Source: Aquiflexum balticum DSM 16537
GTDB taxonomy: Bacteria; Bacteroidota; Bacteroidia; Cytophagales; Cyclobacteriaceae
Direction of reading: 5' to 3'
NCBI RefSeq assembly: GCF_900176595.1
Contig: NZ_LT838813.1
Location: 4,482,001-4,546,000, forward strand
Length of the DNA: 64,000 nucleotides
How positions within the stretch are numbered: position 1 is the stretch's first letter; every line of letters starts with the position of its first letter. A model generated the notes under the pieces. It worked only from the letters and a program-made list of their open reading frames with translations, ran no database searches and had not been told where the DNA came from. This document shows positions 9,045-17,603 of the stretch, piece after piece. The translations under genes and the position numbers were made by a program.

Positions 9045-10376
9045 ATGAAACTCTCTTTCCCCCACCCTATGATCATTATGTTGGCATTTGTAGTACTGGC
9101 AACAATATTGACTTATCTGATTCCTGCGGGTTCTTATGATAGGGTTTTGGATGAAAAGACCGGAAGGGAAGTAGTGGTTCAGGGCAGTTACAAAACGCTT
9201 GAAAATCAACCGGTGGGTATAGGGAAAATGTTTCTCAGCGTCCCGGAGGGTATTATTGAAGGTGCAGAAGTGGTGGTATTGATTTTGATCATAGGTGGGG
9301 CATTTTATGTAGTGGACAAAACAGGCGCGTTTAAATCCGGATTGGAGGCCTTGATTCATCGGTTCAAAAACGGCAAAACCTTTTTATTGGCTTTGGTCGG
9401 GATACTGTTTGCCACAGCAGGGACATTGAATGGCCTGCAGGAAGAAATCATAGCCATGGTTCCGGTGTTGTTGATCCTCAGCCATAAAATCGGATATACC
9501 AAAATAGCCATAGTAGGTATTTGTCTCGGTTCCGCAATCATAGGTGGATCATTTGGACCTACCAATCCTTTTTCAGTAATCATTGCCCAAAAGGTAGCCG
9601 AAGTACCGGTTTTTTCTGGGGGCATGTACCGAATGGTCTTTTTTATCATTGCATTGGCATTTTGGGTTTTTTATATGATCAAATATGGGAAGGAAACATC
9701 TTTTGACAACACAGAAGAACACGAAATACCGGGCAAACTCTCCTTATCCCATAGCCTTATTTTGATTTTGGTTGCTGTGACATTCGCTGTGATGATTTAT
9801 GGATTGAGTAATTGGGATTGGGATTACAATGAAATGTCTGCGATATTTTTTGCCTTGGGACTGTCAGCCGGTATCATAGGGAAATTGGGCATCAACGGAA
9901 CTGCCAAAGCCTATGCAGAGGGATTTGCAGAATTGATATTTGCAGGGATTATCGTTGGACTGGCGAGAAGTATCTATCTGGTATTGCAGGAAGGGCAGAT
10001 CATTGATACCATAATTTATGCGCTTTTTAATCCATTGGAACATCTACCCTTAGGACTTTCGGCTTTTGGGATGATGCTTGCACAGGCTTTGTTGCATATC
10101 CCTGTTCCAAGTACCTCAGGACAGGCAGTTTTGACCATGCCTTTGCTGACTCCAATAGCCGATCTGATCGGAATGTCAAGGCAGGTAGTCGTTTTGGCCT
10201 ATCAATATGGGGCGGGGATTATGGACTTGGTCACGCCCAGCAATGGCGGTCTGATGGCAATCCTTGCTGCTGCAGGCATTTCCTATAAAGATTGGATCCA
10301 ATTTGCTTGGAAACCCATTATGATCATTTTTGGTTTTGCCGGGATTTCAGTGGTAATGGGGATATTTTTGCTTTAA
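9045..10376 (+). CDS. YfcC/DcuC-type membrane carrier
   Basis: The 443-residue protein is an integral inner-membrane carrier with about eleven or twelve hydrophobic segments. The N-terminal AFVVLATILTYLIPAGSYDR, the internal TLNGLQEEIIAMVPVLL and the C-terminal IPVPSTSGQAVLTMPLLTPIADL are characteristic of the YfcC group of the ion-transporter superfamily, related to DcuC C4-dicarboxylate carriers. The likely substrates are organic anions or peptides, but these cannot be read from sequence. The start ATG lies directly at the first membrane segment. It stands alone, with an aldo/keto reductase gene 110 bp downstream. Confidence 0.85.
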   Translation: MKLSFPHPMIIMLAFVVLATILTYLIPAGSYDRVLDEKTGREVVVQGSYKTLENQPVGIGKMFLSVPEGIIEGAEVVVLILIIGGAFYVVDKTGAFKSGLEALIHRFKNGKTFLLALVGILFATAGTLNGLQEEIIAMVPVLLILSHKIGYTKIAIVGICLGSAIIGGSFGPTNPFSVIIAQKVAEVPVFSGGMYRMVFFIIALAFWVFYMIKYGKETSFDNTEEHEIPGKLSLSHSLILILVAVTFAVMIYGLSNWDWDYNEMSAIFFALGLSAGIIGKLGINGTAKAYAEGFAELIFAGIIVGLARSIYLVLQEGQIIDTIIYALFNPLEHLPLGLSAFGMMLAQALLHIPVPSTSGQAVLTMPLLTPIADLIGMSRQVVVLAYQYGAGIMDLVTPSNGGLMAILAAAGISYKDWIQFAWKPIMIIFGFAGISVVMGIFLL

Positions 10377-10399
10377 ACTTCTTTTTCTACCCATATCTT

Positions 10400-10426
10400 G
10401 TCCCTAAAGGGACGTGGGTTTAGGGA
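10400..10426. repeat. Small palindrome between YfcC-like gene and reductase
   Basis: GTCCC (10400-10404) pairs with GGGAC (10409-10413) around TAAA. An alternative pairing is CCCTAAA (10402-10408) with TTTAGGG (10420-10426). It may be an intergenic palindrome or a weak terminator; no strong T-run follows. Confidence 0.4.
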
Positions 10427-10486
10427 ATATTGAATAACTTTAAGAATCAAAACTTTCTGACCAAATTAACCATCACACTTAGTAAC

Positions 10487-11503
10487 ATGAAAATCAACGA
10501 TCAACAACCTCTTCCAAATTATATAGCCAATGAAACCCGTTATGACCAAATGCCATTTAGAAGATGTGGTAAAAGCGGTATTCAACTCCCTTTGATTTCA
10601 TTGGGCCTTTGGCATAATTTCGGGCACAATGCTGATTTCAAAAATGCACGAACTATTCTGCGTCAGGCTTTTGATTTTGGTATCACCCATTTTGACCTGG
10701 CCAATAATTATGGGCCTCCTTATGGTTCTGCTGAAGAAAATTTTGGTAGAATCATGGAAAAGGATTTCAGACCCTACCGGGATGAACTGATTATCTCCAC
10801 CAAAGCCGGTTGGGATATGTGGCCAGGACCATACGGAAATTTGGGTTCAAGAAAATACCTGATCGCCTCTCTTGACCAAAGCCTGAAAAGAATGGGTTTG
10901 GATTATGTGGATATTTTTTACCACCACCGACCTGATCCGGAAACGCCATTGGAAGAAACCATGGGTGCTTTGGATCATATTGTCAGGCAAGGTAAAGCCC
11001 TTTATGTAGGCATATCTCAATACAGCGCTGAGGATACTGCGAAAGCACATCAGATATTAAAAGACCTGGGCACTCCCCTATTTATCCATCAACCCCGCTA
11101 CAGCATGTTTGACCGCTGGGTGGAGAATGGCCTCTTGGATGTACTAGGTGAAAAGGGAGTCGGTTCAATCGCTTTTTCTCCCTTGGAGCAGGGTGTATTG
11201 ACAGATAAATATCTGAAAGGAATTCCTGAAGACAGCCGGATTGCTAAAGACGGCAGGTATCTCAAAGAAAGTCAGATTTCCGATGAAGTATTGTCCAAAG
11301 TAAGTGCACTGAATAAAATTGCATTGAACCGTGGTCAAAGCCTGGCCCAAATGGCCATTGCATGGTTATTGAAAGACGAAAGGATTACCACGGTTTTGGT
11401 TGGGGTCAGCAAACCCGAACAATTGGCGGATAATGTGAATGCAGTAAAAAATCTGAACTTCACTGAAACTGAGTTAGCTGAAATTCAGAAGATTTTGGTT
11501 TAG
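10487..11503 (+). CDS. Aldo/keto reductase, YghZ/Gpr-like
   Basis: This NADPH-dependent aldo/keto reductase of 338 residues resembles E. coli YghZ (L-glyceraldehyde 3-phosphate reductase) and Kv-beta-like members. The catalytic tetrad is visible: Asp and Tyr in FDLANNYGPP, Lys in ISTKAGWDMWPGPYG, and His in DIFYHHRPD. The C-terminal VLVGVSKPEQLADN is the NADPH-binding signature. I start at the ATG at 10487 (MKINDQQ) because the upstream extension begins at a TTG in a palindrome-rich leader. It is probably cytosolic and detoxifies reactive aldehydes. Confidence 0.9.
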   Translation: MKINDQQPLPNYIANETRYDQMPFRRCGKSGIQLPLISLGLWHNFGHNADFKNARTILRQAFDFGITHFDLANNYGPPYGSAEENFGRIMEKDFRPYRDELIISTKAGWDMWPGPYGNLGSRKYLIASLDQSLKRMGLDYVDIFYHHRPDPETPLEETMGALDHIVRQGKALYVGISQYSAEDTAKAHQILKDLGTPLFIHQPRYSMFDRWVENGLLDVLGEKGVGSIAFSPLEQGVLTDKYLKGIPEDSRIAKDGRYLKESQISDEVLSKVSALNKIALNRGQSLAQMAIAWLLKDERITTVLVGVSKPEQLADNVNAVKNLNFTETELAEIQKILV

Positions 11504-11537
11504 AAACGAGAGCCGAGAAGCGAAAGCCGAGAAAGGT
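11503..11537. repeat. Degenerate heptanucleotide array at the reductase stop codon
   Basis: Five consecutive 7-mers follow the pattern GAAACGA, GAGCCGA, GAAGCGA, AAGCCGA, GAAAGGT, starting at the last base of the stop codon. The period is exactly 7. Similar period-7 arrays occur at other gene ends in this window. Confidence 0.65.
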
Positions 11538-11626
11538 TTTTTTATAGCGAGAAGTACTCGAGAGTCCTTAATATACTGAAAAGTCCTCCTTCCAACATGG
11601 CAATCTCCGTGGAAAAGATGGGGTCT

Positions 11627-11664
11627 GGAGTTGCTAGAAAAGAGAGGAGTTGCTAGAAAAGATA
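11627..11664. repeat. 19-bp tandem duplication
   Basis: GGAGTTGCTAGAAAAGAGA at 11627-11645 is followed at once by a copy at 11646-11664 that differs at one position. The stretch from 11538 to 11688 holds no supportable gene. Confidence 0.8.
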
Positions 11665-11688
11665 GGTGATTTATCATAAACCTTAATT

Positions 11689-11742
11689 AAAATTGAAGAA
11701 CCCCAATAAAGTAGAATAACTTTGTTGGGGTTCTTCAATTTT
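11689..11742 (-). terminator. Bidirectional terminator hairpin
   Basis: An 18-bp perfect inverted repeat (11689-11706 with 11725-11742) has GAACCCCAA in its stem and an 18-nt loop. It overlaps the stop codon of the leftward gene and carries T-runs at the outer end in both directions, so it can serve the leftward gene and anything entering from the left. Confidence 0.8.
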
Positions 11743-12532
11743 ACCGGATAGCATTTTCCAAAGTAGCCAGATAAATGAATTTTTGATCCCGGGATTTCAG
11801 CCCTTTTTCCTGTGCTGCCCTTTGTTCTGCGGTGGATTCCATATCCTCATATTCCTGCGCATTGAAAAACTGAACGTAATCTTTATAAATATTCATGGTC
11901 AGGTGCGTCAATTTGGCTTCGCTTCCAAATGGCAGTGCTGTCCTCAATAGGCTCCAACTCCCCATTAATCCCTTTTCTATACGTCTTTGATGGATAGGTT
12001 GAAAAACTTCCTTCTCAGCCTTTTCATAAATATCAAATTGACCCTCTACGGCTTTCATCAAATCAAATGATGCCAATGTACCCTTAATTAATTTAAAATT
12101 ATCCTGAGTTTTAGCTATCTCTTGCATATAAATTCTTTGAGCTAAATCCCTACTTTCTATGGCATTGTTGAATTTTTCAACAACCTGCTTCTCTGTCAGG
12201 TGGGGGTAGGCAATCATCGCATATCTGACCATATCATCTTCCTGAAGACCATTCATCATAGTTACGGGATCCCTGTAATAAGTAATAGTGATATATTGAA
12301 ATTCACTTGGATCAGCACCCGATTGAAGAGACCAAAAATCCCAACCTTGGATTTTTTTGTCATTTACAGCAGCTTGATAGACTTTTTCCATAAAATCCTT
12401 GAATTCTATGAAATCGTAAGTCTGATTGGTTTCAACTTTGATAAATTCAAAGACCATATAGCGGGTTTGCTGTGCCAAGCTCATGGAAACAGCCATGATG
12501 CACAATACTATGAGAATACTGATTTTTTTCAT
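11741..12532 (-). CDS. Exported protein of unknown function
   Basis: The 263-residue protein has a standard signal peptide (MKKISILIVLCIMAVSMSLAQ). The mature part is alpha/beta with many charged helices. The pattern YMVFEFIKVETNQTYDFIEFKDFMEKVYQAAV followed by WDFWSLQSG and FQYITITYYRD resembles a dimeric alpha-beta barrel, with a second similar half (GQFDIYEKAEKEVFQP, GSWSLLRTALPFG, LTHLTMNIYKDY). An internal duplication of a NIPSNAP- or ABM-like fold is plausible, but I do not recognise the family with certainty. It stands alone. Confidence 0.75.
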   Translation of the reverse strand: MKKISILIVLCIMAVSMSLAQQTRYMVFEFIKVETNQTYDFIEFKDFMEKVYQAAVNDKKIQGWDFWSLQSGADPSEFQYITITYYRDPVTMMNGLQEDDMVRYAMIAYPHLTEKQVVEKFNNAIESRDLAQRIYMQEIAKTQDNFKLIKGTLASFDLMKAVEGQFDIYEKAEKEVFQPIHQRRIEKGLMGSWSLLRTALPFGSEAKLTHLTMNIYKDYVQFFNAQEYEDMESTAEQRAAQEKGLKSRDQKFIYLATLENAIR

Positions 12533-12755
12533 GGGAATATTGTTTATCGTTAAAGCCTAAATGATAAGTATTTGGTAAAATTTAGCTATTTAATTTGGAA
12601 ACATATAATTTACACCGTCTTTTTTTTATACCGATTAAGTATTTGACAATAGATATGCCATAATTGGTATTTTTTACCCGTTAATCCGGAGCTTCTAAAT
12701 TCCATTAGGAATAAAAGCCGGATCTTATTACATTTTGAATCCAAATATCACAAAT

Positions 12756-13880
12756 ATGAAATTTTCAAGAAGACAATGGCTGAAAAGTGCTTCACTGGCA
12801 GGTGGGGTAGCCTTTTTGACAGGAGCAAATTCAATTACTTCTTTGTCATCAGAAGAGGTGAAAAAATTCAATCCAAGACCACTTGGTCCTATGGTACGGT
12901 TGGGATCCAACGAGAACCCTTATGGGCCATCTCTAAAAGTAAGAAAGGCAATGGAAGAGGCTTTTGATTTGGGTTGCAGGTACCCCTGGTCCTATAATTC
13001 TTCCCTTCAAAAAATGATTGCGGACAAAGAGGGAGTCACTCCGGACCATATTGTACTCGTGGCAGGGTCTACTGAAGGATTGAAAATCACGGGAATTACC
13101 TATGCCGGGCCTGGTGATGAAATTATTTCCGGCCTGCCTACTTTTCTCTCCTTAATGACTTACGCAGAGACCTGGGGAGCAAACATCAATTGGGTGCCTT
13201 TGGACAAGGATTTGAATTATGACCTTCAGGAAATTGAGAAACGGGTTTCTTCCAAAACGAAACTTGTTTTTCTATGTAATCCCAATAATCCCACCGGAAA
13301 ATTGCTCCCCGCCAAAGACGTTCTTGATTTTTGTGAATCAGTGAGCAAAAAAACCATGGTATTCAGCGATGAGGCCTATTGTGATTATATTGAAGATCCA
13401 AATTACCCTTCCATGACCAAATTGGTCAAAGAAGGCAAAAATATAATCGTCTCCAAAACTTTGTCCAAAGTATATGGACTGGCAGGAATCAGATTGGGAT
13501 ATTTGGTTGCAAGACCGGATATCGCCGCCAAACTTTCAGAAAGGGTTGTAGCCAACACCAATATCATGGCCATAGAGGCCGGTAAAGCTGCATTGTCGGA
13601 TTCGGAGTTCTACCAATTCAGTTTAAACAAAAACAAAGAAGCAAGGAATTCCATAGAAAGTACCCTAAATCAATTGAAACTTGCCTATTTACCCTCCCAA
13701 GCCAATTTTGTGTTTTTCCACGCCAATCAAGATGCGAGCGTATTAGCAAAGAAAATGCTGGAAAAAGGTATAATTGTGGGTCGTCCATTTCCTCCCCTAA
13801 ATGATTGGTGCAGGGTAAGTACCGGAACCATTGAGGAAGTAAAACTTTTTAATGAGGCACTGATTGAAACTTTAGGTTGA
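12756..13880 (+). CDS. Tat-exported aminotransferase, HisC-like fold
   Basis: A class I/II PLP-dependent aminotransferase of 374 residues. The core has the HisC-type motifs GSNENPYGPS, CNPNNPTGK, FSDEAYCDY (PLP-binding Asp) and TLSKVYGLAGIRLGY, whose Lys238 forms the internal aldimine. The N-terminus has a twin-arginine signal: SRRQWLK at residues 4-10, then a hydrophobic stretch and a small-residue region. So the enzyme should fold with PLP in the cytoplasm and act in the periplasm. I start at the ATG at 12756, which places the twin Arg near the N-terminus. It lacks histidine-biosynthesis neighbours, so calling it HisC would be wrong. Confidence 0.87.
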   Translation: MKFSRRQWLKSASLAGGVAFLTGANSITSLSSEEVKKFNPRPLGPMVRLGSNENPYGPSLKVRKAMEEAFDLGCRYPWSYNSSLQKMIADKEGVTPDHIVLVAGSTEGLKITGITYAGPGDEIISGLPTFLSLMTYAETWGANINWVPLDKDLNYDLQEIEKRVSSKTKLVFLCNPNNPTGKLLPAKDVLDFCESVSKKTMVFSDEAYCDYIEDPNYPSMTKLVKEGKNIIVSKTLSKVYGLAGIRLGYLVARPDIAAKLSERVVANTNIMAIEAGKAALSDSEFYQFSLNKNKEARNSIESTLNQLKLAYLPSQANFVFFHANQDASVLAKKMLEKGIIVGRPFPPLNDWCRVSTGTIEEVKLFNEALIETLG

Positions 13881-13887
13881 TTATTTT

Positions 13888-14448
13888 ATGATTGATTTTG
13901 AATTAAGACTTGAAAATGAAACATTATTACTTAGACCTTTGGAGGGACAAGACCTTCCCGGTCTAATGAATTTAACCTCAGAACCTGATTTGTGGCGCTT
14001 CTATACCCATGATCTATCGACTTTGGAAAGTTTGATAGCCTGGTCCAAGCCTGCATTTGAAAAACAGCGATTACAGTTTATTATTATTGATAAGGGAAAT
14101 GGATTACCAATGGGATGCACGGCTTTCGGGAATATCTCTGAAAGGGACAAGCGCTTGGAAATAGGCTGGACTTGGCTGGGCAAAGCATATCAAGGAAAAG
14201 GTATCAATAACCAGGTAAAAAGACTGATGCTCTCCCATTGCTTTGATATTCTGGAACTTGAAAGGGTTGAATTCAAAACAGATGTGTTGAATATTCAGGC
14301 CAGAAATTCACTGAAAAATATCGGGGCAATTGAAGAAGGCGTTTTGAGAAGCCATACCCTGATGACCAAAGAGAGAAGAAGAGATACGATCTACTATAGC
14401 ATTCTTAAATCTGAATGGAATTACGTTAAAAGAGAAAATGATTGGTAA
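13888..14448 (+). CDS. GNAT-family N-acetyltransferase, RimJ/RimL-like
   Basis: The 186-residue protein fits the RimJ/RimL branch of GNAT acetyltransferases: LRPLEGQDLPGLMNL at the N-terminus, IGWTWLGKAYQGKGINNQVKRLML as the acetyl-CoA loop (QGKGIN), then VEFKTDVLNIQARNSLKNIGAIEEGVLR. It would transfer an acetyl group from acetyl-CoA to a protein N-terminus or small amine; the acceptor is unknown. It starts 7 bp after the aminotransferase and overlaps the next gene, so the three form an apparent operon. Confidence 0.87.
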   Translation: MIDFELRLENETLLLRPLEGQDLPGLMNLTSEPDLWRFYTHDLSTLESLIAWSKPAFEKQRLQFIIIDKGNGLPMGCTAFGNISERDKRLEIGWTWLGKAYQGKGINNQVKRLMLSHCFDILELERVEFKTDVLNIQARNSLKNIGAIEEGVLRSHTLMTKERRRDTIYYSILKSEWNYVKRENDW

Positions 14449-15112
14449 AATGTTAAATAAGTCAAGGCCAGGAATATCCATTTCTTTGAAAAAGAAATGG
14501 ATATTGATTTTCCTGCGGGGCATTTTCAAATCCATGTTGCTATTGCCTTTTTTATTTTCTTCCTGCGACCTCTCCGAAATAGAAGACACAGGCTTTGACC
14601 AGGCAAACTTTATTTATATCGGGGATCAACCATTCCAATTTGTCTCTGCAAAGTTGACATTGATTGGACCTGTGGATGTGGATAATCCTAATTCTCATTA
14701 TTGGGCAAATCTTCAATTATCTACCGACATTGAATTCAGAGAGCCTTATATTCCAAATTCAAGTGTGATCAGCATTGGAATACATGCAGTTTATGATGGT
14801 ACTCCCCTTCCAAAATTCCCCCTGAAGGATGGTGAATACAAAGTTTTTCCACCATCGGGTATTACAGACCAGGAAATACTGAGTTCTCTTGAAGGAAAAA
14901 ATTTCAGCTTAGGGCCTAGTATTGGCTTGAATTATTTATCCGGTCAACTTGACTTCAACAGTTATCGGGACGCAGAGAGTGGCATTATTGATGTGAGTTT
15001 TGATTTTTCGAAAAACAGAGTCAGGGTTGCCCACAATTGGATCACCAAGGAGGGAACAAAAATTGTCGGAACCAGCCTTGTGCCTATAGATATTTCGGGT
15101 TTTATTCCATAA
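14438..15112 (+). CDS. Putative lipoprotein of unknown function
   Basis: The frame encodes 224 residues with a lipoprotein-like hydrophobic segment ending in LLLPFLFSSC (Cys43 in the longest form). The mature part is beta-rich. The start is uncertain. ATG codons lie at 14438 and 14450 (both before or at the end of the acetyltransferase gene) and 14534, and a TTG at 14486 would give LKKKWILIFLRG, a good signal start. The TTG falls beside the loop of a perfect 15-bp hairpin. I do not recognise the family. A terminator follows. Confidence 0.65.
   Translation: MIGKMLNKSRPGISISLKKKWILIFLRGIFKSMLLLPFLFSSCDLSEIEDTGFDQANFIYIGDQPFQFVSAKLTLIGPVDVDNPNSHYWANLQLSTDIEFREPYIPNSSVISIGIHAVYDGTPLPKFPLKDGEYKVFPPSGITDQEILSSLEGKNFSLGPSIGLNYLSGQLDFNSYRDAESGIIDVSFDFSKNRVRVAHNWITKEGTKIVGTSLVPIDISGFIP
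14473..14505. promoter_or_regulatory. 15-bp perfect hairpin at the start of the lipoprotein gene
   Basis: AATATCCATTTCTTT (14473-14487) is followed after GAA by its exact reverse complement (14491-14505). It lies 24 bp after the acetyltransferase stop and inside the 5' part of the lipoprotein frame. It could attenuate or control translation of the downstream gene. There is no T-run, so it is not a standard terminator. Confidence 0.55.
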
Positions 15113-15147
15113 AAAAACCCGATTCAAATTTATTGAACCGGGTTTTT
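15113..15147. terminator. Bidirectional terminator
   Basis: The stem AAACCCGATTCAA (15115-15127) pairs with TTGAACCGGGTTT (15133-15145) with one mismatch and is followed by T on both strands. It separates two convergent genes. Confidence 0.85.
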
Positions 15148-15171
15148 GAGAATTATTATTGATAAGGATTT

Positions 15172-16512
15172 TTAAACGGTAGGCAATTTCCAACCATTTT
15201 GGTAGTTGGCTTTCATCAATGCATTGGCTTCCTTGTCGGTAAACTGACCTTTAGCTGCATCCCAATATACTTTCTTACCGGTTTTATAGGCAATATTACC
15301 CATTTGAGCATTTATAGCAGCAATACTACCTGTCTCAATCCCGCAGGTCAATTTGCTGGCATCATTGCTTGTGATGGCATTCACAAAGCCTTGTGCATGT
15401 AACTCCAATGGATTTCCCTCAGGTTTGATCAATTGGACTTCTTCCAATTTGTTGACTCTTTTACCATCTTTGGCTTCAGTCTCCGGAATCACTCTCCAAC
15501 CTCCTCTATTGACTACCAATGTTGCATTGTTTCCTATAAAGGCAATACCTTCTGTGGTACCGTAATTACCACCGTCAATTCCGGTAGCATGCTCCCATAG
15601 CATATTGAAACCATCATATTCATAAACAGTCTGTAAAGTGTCAGGGGTCTCGGAGGCATCATCAGGATAGGCGAATTTCCCTCCTGAGGCCATTACTGAT
15701 TTGGGTGCTGTGACTCCCATAGCATAAAGTGCAATATCTATCTCATGCACTCCCCAATCCGTCATCAATCCTCCTGCATAATCCCAAAACCAACGGAAAT
15801 TGAAATGAAATCTGTTTGCATTAAAGGGTCTTTTCGGCGCAGGTCCCAACCACATATCATAATCCACACCCTGAGGAACCGGACTATTAGGAACTACAGG
15901 AACAGGTTTCATCCAGCCTTGGTAAGCCCAGGTTTTCACCAGTCTGATTTGTCCCAACTTCCCGGATTTAACATAGTCAATTGCTTGGGCATATTGAGAT
16001 CCGCTTCTTTGCCATTGACCACATTGTACCATTTTACCATATCTTTTCTGGGCTTTTACCATCAGATTACATTCTTCAATGGTGTTGGCAATCGGTTTTT
16101 CTACATACACATGCTTTCCTGCAGAGAGGCCATCTATCATATTCAGACAATGCCAATGGTCAGGTGTACCTACGATAATCGCATCAATATCTTTGTCCTC
16201 TAACATTTCCCTGTAATCCTTATAGACCTTAGGTTTCTTTCCCCTCAGTTTATTGACGTCTTCAGACCTTTGGTCAAGGACATTGGAATCTATATCCGCA
16301 ATTCCGATACAGTTTACATTCGGCATTTTAAGATGTGCATTCATATTGGACCAACCCATGCCTTTTGCACCGATCAAACCGAAATTCAACTGGTCAGACG
16401 GAGCGATTTTTTTTGACAATTCCCTTAGTGAATCAGCGGAAACAAATGTGGGAATACTAAGACCTGCTGTGGCCAACAAACTGTTTTGGATAAACTTTCT
16501 TCTTGAATTCAT
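15172..16512 (-). CDS. Tat-exported Gfo/Idh/MocA-family oxidoreductase
   Basis: The 446-residue protein is an NAD(P)-dependent oxidoreductase of the Gfo/Idh/MocA family, many members of which act on sugars or glycosides. A twin-arginine signal (SRRKFIQNSLLATAGL, residues 3-18) begins the protein, so it is probably periplasmic. The Rossmann motif reads FGLIGAKGMGWSNMN, with IADID after it. The catalytic EKP motif is in YVEKPIANTIEEC, and a WDYAGGLMTDWGVHEID block follows. The substrate is unknown. It is a single gene. Confidence 0.9.
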   Translation of the reverse strand: MNSRRKFIQNSLLATAGLSIPTFVSADSLRELSKKIAPSDQLNFGLIGAKGMGWSNMNAHLKMPNVNCIGIADIDSNVLDQRSEDVNKLRGKKPKVYKDYREMLEDKDIDAIIVGTPDHWHCLNMIDGLSAGKHVYVEKPIANTIEECNLMVKAQKRYGKMVQCGQWQRSGSQYAQAIDYVKSGKLGQIRLVKTWAYQGWMKPVPVVPNSPVPQGVDYDMWLGPAPKRPFNANRFHFNFRWFWDYAGGLMTDWGVHEIDIALYAMGVTAPKSVMASGGKFAYPDDASETPDTLQTVYEYDGFNMLWEHATGIDGGNYGTTEGIAFIGNNATLVVNRGGWRVIPETEAKDGKRVNKLEEVQLIKPEGNPLELHAQGFVNAITSNDASKLTCGIETGSIAAINAQMGNIAYKTGKKVYWDAAKGQFTDKEANALMKANYQNGWKLPTV

Positions 16513-16853
16513 TTTTGATTTTTAGGTTTATTGTTAAGGTTTTTAAAGAGAAAATAAATTAAATCGGCAAATAAGGTATTCTAAGCTTAGAGCAAAGAAC
16601 ACTTTAAATATATAGGATATCAATAACACATCTTAAACCGATGATAAAAAATAACCATTCTTTTTTAAAAAAAAGGAAATTATAGCTTTAGAAATTATGA
16701 AAAATTATTGGCTATTTTACCACTTTCAATCCATTAAAACCAAATAGTCTATCAAGATTTAAACTTATACCAATTCTAAATTTCCTATTTTTTATTTATT
16801 TATATAACCTAATACCCATTTATTGGTTATTTTTATATCAAATTTATTTAACT
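16513..16853. other. A/T-rich intergenic stretch, no gene seen
   Basis: This 341-bp gap lies between divergent genes (the oxidoreductase and the ferritin) and should hold both promoters. It is very A/T-rich with several A and T runs. I found no clear TAnnTTTG box, repeat or reading frame. Confidence 0.6.
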
Positions 16854-17399
16854 ATGAAAGCAAGAGAAATCGTTACGCTACAGCGTTCATTACTTCATGA
16901 TACAGAAAAATTATTGAATCAGCAGATTGAAATGGAGGGGAAATCCTCCGCCTATTATCTTTCAATGGCTTCTTGGTGCCACATGATGGGATATGCCAAC
17001 GCTTCCAAATATCTTTATGTACATGCGGACGAGGAAAGAATGCACATGATGAAATTATTCCATTATGTCAATGAAGCCGGAGGCCATGCTATTCAGCCTG
17101 AAATCACCGGTGTCAGACACAATTTCAATTCCCTGAGGGAAGTATTTGAATTGATTCTCGAACATGAAATCAAAGTAACCAAATCCATCAACTTAATTGT
17201 CGATCACGCATTTAGTGCCAAAGACTTTGCGACATTCAGCTTTATGCAGTGGTATGTCACCGAACAACGTGAAGAAGAAACCCTCGCAAGAAGAGCCTTG
17301 GAACTCTTCGACATTATCGGTGAAGAAGGCGTTGGTTTATGGACCATTGATCAGGAATTGGGTAAGCTTCACGATAAGACTGCCGGAAATCAGCAATAA
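16854..17399 (+). CDS. Bacterial non-heme ferritin
   Basis: The 181-residue four-helix-bundle ferritin would oxidise Fe(II) and store iron as a 24-mer in the cytoplasm. Ferroxidase ligands can be placed: Glu in NQQIEMEGKSSAYY, the EERMH pair in YVHADEERMHMMKL, a Glu in ILEHEIKVTKSIN and the QWYVTEQREEE segment. The length is near the usual 165-180 with a short charged C-terminal tail. The start ATG gives an N-terminus slightly longer than E. coli FtnA. It stands alone, with a long A/T-rich upstream region. Confidence 0.94.
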   Translation: MKAREIVTLQRSLLHDTEKLLNQQIEMEGKSSAYYLSMASWCHMMGYANASKYLYVHADEERMHMMKLFHYVNEAGGHAIQPEITGVRHNFNSLREVFELILEHEIKVTKSINLIVDHAFSAKDFATFSFMQWYVTEQREEETLARRALELFDIIGEEGVGLWTIDQELGKLHDKTAGNQQ

Positions 17400-17415
17400 T
17401 CCTTAAATACTAACA

Positions 17416-17517
17416 GGCTGTCTTATTTACAAAAGCTGTATTTTTGATTATTGCACAATCGGAAATAGTTTGGCCTTGGTCAGAACATGAAGCTCTAAAA
17501 TAAGACAGCTTTCTTTT
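17416..17517. repeat. 12-bp inverted repeat with a 69-bp interior
   Basis: GCTGTCTTATTT (17417-17428) is exactly complementary to AAATAAGACAGC (17498-17509), and a pyrimidine and T-rich run follows to 17520. It may be the ferritin terminator with a large loop, or a miniature element. The remaining bases up to 17603 show nothing else. Confidence 0.5.
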
Positions 17518-17603
17518 TTTATCATCATTAAATCCGCCACCTCTTCTAAATGGAATATGGATTCTGAGAACATGAAATAGCTTTCTTTGATTATGACACA
17601 TCA

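Noticed and set aside
12756-13880. Histidinol-phosphate aminotransferase for histidine synthesis
   Set aside because: It has a Tat signal and no his genes nearby, so the fold is HisC-like but the role is likely different.
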